Positions 61,008-64,000 of a DNA stretch of 64,000 bases are shown here, one piece after another. The position numbers and the translations under genes were made by a program. Source of the stretch: Humulus lupulus (Eukaryota; Streptophyta; Magnoliopsida; Rosales; Cannabaceae). Each line of letters starts with the position of its first letter. Positions within the stretch are counted from its first letter, which is position 1. The notes under the pieces are model-generated. The model did not search any database and was not told where the DNA came from. It saw nothing but the letters and a program-made list of their open reading frames with translations. The stretch covers positions 102,883,868 through 102,947,867 of the forward strand of contig NC_084797.1 in assembly GCF_963169125.1 (NCBI RefSeq), given 5' to 3'.

Positions 61008-63289
61008 TGTAACGACCCAATTTCGCTAATAAGGCTTAAGTGCCTTGATTAGCATGCCAGGAGGGCATAATGGAATTTATGAGCGATTTTATGAGTTTAA
61101 TGCATGGTTATGATTTAAAGCATGTTATATGACTAATTGAACATTGAGGTGCATGACTACGTGGTTAGTATGCATGTTAGGTGAAATAATTATGCATGTG
61201 GACCCCGTTTGCATGATAGGGGTAAATTGGTAATTTTAGCCCGCTGAGGGCATATATGTGATAATTGTATTCTGTGATTTGTACCACGTGAGTGTGGTGT
61301 TATTGTTGTGATGCACGTGCCGAGACGGTCCTAGAGAGCAAATTAACTTAAAAGTCACAACGGGATTTTATACCCGGCTCGGGAGGAGCCTAGGGGTACC
61401 TTGGGAATTTTATGGTTAAGTTGAGATTTAGCGGGTAATGGTTATTGGTGATTGCGTAACCTGGGTAACCATTAGTTACTGCTGTGAGTAACAAGTTTAG
61501 GTGAAGGAAATGGTAGAATTGCAATATAGGAGAAATGACTAGTGTGCCCTTGAGGTTTAGTTAGCAAAGGGTTTTGATGAAGGGGTAAAATGGTCATTTG
61601 GCAAGGGGTTTAGACAAATTTGAGCTGTGTTATAGGGGTACACGGTTTGGGCTTGGCATATATGTTGGGTTTTGATAAAATGAGAAGAGAAGAAAAAGGA
61701 GAAGGAAAGTTAGGGCATGAAGAAGAAGAAGATGAGTGGAGGAGCTGAAATTGGAGACTTAGAGGATGAAGGAAGCTTAGGGTTGGATTCTCTACTTAAG
61801 GTAAGGAATTTATGCATAATTAAGTTTGATTTATGTTTTGATTTGTGAAATTTGAAGCATGGTTTAAGCTTTTTCAAGCTTTGGTTTATGTTTTTGGTTT
61901 ATGGGTTTAGATCTCTTAAGTTGAGATCAAATGGGTGGATTTTGAGTATGATTGTGTTATTGAGTTGGGTTATGATGTTTTGAGATTGAGATATGTGTTT
62001 GGGATGGTTTAAGGTGAGGTTTAGAGATTAAAATGGTGGGTTTTTCTGGGTTCGAAGGGTCGGGCCGCGGCATGGTTCTTGAAGGGCCGCGGCCCTTGAA
62101 GGCTAAGATGCGCTGAGGATGGAGGGCGGGCGGCGGCATGGTCCTTGTAGGGCCGCGGCCCTTACCTGTTTCTGGGTATTTTGTGGCCCTGTTTGGGGGC
62201 CATGCCGCGGCATGGTTGGGCCATGCCGCGGCGCTTAAGGGATTTTGGGATTTTGAGAATTTAGGCTTGGGAATTTAACCTAGGGTGCTCGGGGTTGAGT
62301 CTTTTACCATGTTTGGTGAAGTTCAACGTTCCGAGTACTAGAGCTTGGCCTGGAGGCTCATTTAAGGTTGTTAAATGTGTCTTATGTGTGTTGTGAGTAG
62401 GATTTCGGGGAGGCTCGTGCTAGAGGACCGTGCTCGTGGCCGTGGTTCATTGGAAAGCTCGGGATACAGGTAAGAAAACCGTAACACCCGATAATAGGGC
62501 ATGGTCCCACTGTGTGATTGTAGGGCATGGCCCCGGATTGTATTATGTGTAAATGTTTAACCTTAAATGAACCGTGATGTGTGTGAATGCTTATTTCGAA
62601 TGTACTATATGTGTGATTATGATGAAATGAACGGCAAGGGCCGAGTACGGCGTAGGCCGGGGCGGCCGTGGGCCGAAAGTAACACCTAGCACATGGGATG
62701 CTATATTCAAGGTGGGACCCAAGGGATACATGAGTTATCCTCGCGGTGAGAACCGATACCCCAGGCTTCAGTAAGGCTCTGGGGCGGCATGGCCGTGTTT
62801 GCTTAGTCTATTGGTTGACTTGTTTATCTATGGATTATCTGTTATGATAAACTGTATTAACTGCATATGTTATGTTGTGCATGAGTTTTCTTGCTGGGCT
62901 TCGGCTCACGGGTGCTCCGTGTTGCAGGTAGGGCAAAGACTGAGTCAACCAACCATGAGTACGGAGAGCGTGAAGCGACGCGTACATGTTTGGCCTGCCC
63001 GACTGCTTTGGTTGGGGGTTTATTCGAAAATGGCTGTAATAATCTATGATTTTTATGATCAATCAACTGTAAACTCATTTCAAGATGTAAATAGTTTTCA
63101 AACCTTATTTTGGGATCCCAAGTGTTTAATACTAGAAGCTTTTTTATGAAATGTCGCATTTTCAAAGATTACAGCCCTAACTTTTAATTAGTCACACTTT
63201 TGTTTCAAAACCTCGGTTAGCAAGTTCATTGCACACTGTTTTGTCTTAAAACTCACTTAGTAACGGCTCTAAGGAAGTAGGGCGTTACA
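61008..63289 (+). mobile_element. Solo LTR of the 2.3-kb family, TSD CGCCT
   Basis: Begins TGTAACGACCC, ends GAAGTAGGGCGTTACA, 2282 bp, with perfect duplications CGCCT at 61003-61007 and 63290-63294. A strongly GC-rich block with GGGCCGCGGCCC and ATGCCGCGGCATGG palindromes lies at about 62055-62240. It sits between the Tat polypurine tract and the antisense promoter. Confidence 0.94.
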
Positions 63290-64000
63290 CGCCTGATACG
63301 TGGAACATCGTGGTTGGAGACGGTACGTCTTCCGAGAACCGCATTTAATGGCCTAGCCTATACTCAGCCGTCGTTTCATATTTCGAGTGGAGGGCCTTGG
63401 ATCCCACATCAGGGCCATCCAATGGCTCTCTTTACGTGACCCTTCGTGTATATAAAAGGGGTGGCCACCCTACGCATGGGCCACCCTTTCATTTGAAATT
63501 TCTCAGAAATTCTCTCCTTCTTCTCTCTTCATCTAAGAAGAAAAACCCTATTCTCTCCGACTGCCATTCTCAGCGTTCAAGAGGCTTAGGCGTAAGGACT
63601 CCTTCAAACCTTTGGAAACCAATACTCCGACGAAGCTCCCACCTAGGCGACACCTTCATCCACCTCCCAGCCAAACACTCTGTAAGTCCCCTGACTATGC
63701 ATGTTTTGAAAATATTTTCCACTGTAGCTTAGGTAAATATTTACTGTAGCCGCATGCAAGGGTTTACTGGTTTTTGTGGGTATGAAGGGTGAAAACCTTT
63801 TAGGTTAGGGTATTTTTGCTGTAGGAAATCGTTTAGGAGTATAGTTTACAGGATGCATTTTCTGGGGAAAATTTATGGGTAGGATTTTTGGTATTTTAGT
63901 TCAAAAATACCTAGGATTTGGGTGCAAAACCGGGTAGCTTAGGGGACACGCTTCACAGGCGGTTTTCCCTTCCTTGCCTACTGAAACTTTCCTTCCAAGG
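63290..64000 (+). promoter_or_regulatory. Antisense-gene promoter and leader of the third Tat element
   Basis: TATATAAAA lies at 63449-63457. A CT-rich 5' leader follows, then a splice donor (CTCT/GTAAGTCC) at about 63682 and intron-like sequence to the window end. After removal of the nested solo LTR the TATA box is about 265 bases from the Tat 3' LTR, like the antisense promoters at 21666 and 32270. The frame at 63397-63732 crosses the promoter and donor, and I do not accept it as coding. Confidence 0.6.

Noticed and set aside
63397..63732. 111-codon plus frame
   Set aside because: It spans a TATA box and a likely splice donor, so it is leader sequence read through.

Overview
The window is plant nuclear DNA made almost wholly of nested LTR retrotransposons. 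I see no host protein gene, rRNA gene, tRNA gene or CRISPR array. Ty3/Gypsy families of the Tat and chromovirus (Tekay-like) types, a 5S-derived (Cassandra-like) LTR, 5-bp target duplications and solo LTRs point to a repeat-rich flowering plant, probably a eudicot. The species cannot be named from this sequence.

Layout. 1-2418: decayed minus-strand Tat gag ending in a rearranged LTR junction. 3071-4969: solo LTR with TSD AGAGG. 5326-7705: solo LTR of the common ~2.3-kb chromovirus-type family. 8355-23029: a complete Tat element on the plus strand (889-bp LTRs, TSD CATTG) with a broken gag-pol and an apparently intact, intron-containing antisense gene under its own TATA box. 23035-31932: remains of older elements with two more solo LTRs (24668-27117, 27353-29652) and a Tat-type LTR at 30942-31932. 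31933-51671: the antisense gene of a second Tat element, on the plus strand. It is split by a 4.1-kb solo LTR (32483-36622), a chimeric element (38339-45980), a solo LTR (46384-48642) and an LTR fragment (about 49575-51092). 51672-59754: a long-LTR element, 5' LTR 51672-58287, with a solo LTR nested inside (53053-55396). 59755-64000: the start of another 2.3-kb-family LTR, cut by a third, minus-strand Tat element (3' LTR 60145-60898). Its antisense promoter (63449-63457) is separated from its LTR by one more solo LTR (61008-63289).

The most notable object is the element at 38339-45980. Its 3' LTR and its gag-pol with chromodomain are chromovirus-type. Its 5' LTR is a 372-bp, 5S rRNA-derived Cassandra-like LTR, and the whole is flanked by a perfect 5-bp duplication (ATACT). 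It looks like the integrated product of reverse transcription that used a Cassandra plus-strand strong-stop DNA on a chromovirus cDNA, joined at the shared initiator-Met primer-binding site. This would link Cassandra, which has no coding capacity, to a chromovirus helper. Its gag-pol frame is free of indels but carries seven stops, of which six are TAG at sites where a CAG (Gln) codon is expected. The other decayed reading frames show the same pattern, as expected for deamination of CHG-methylated cytosine.
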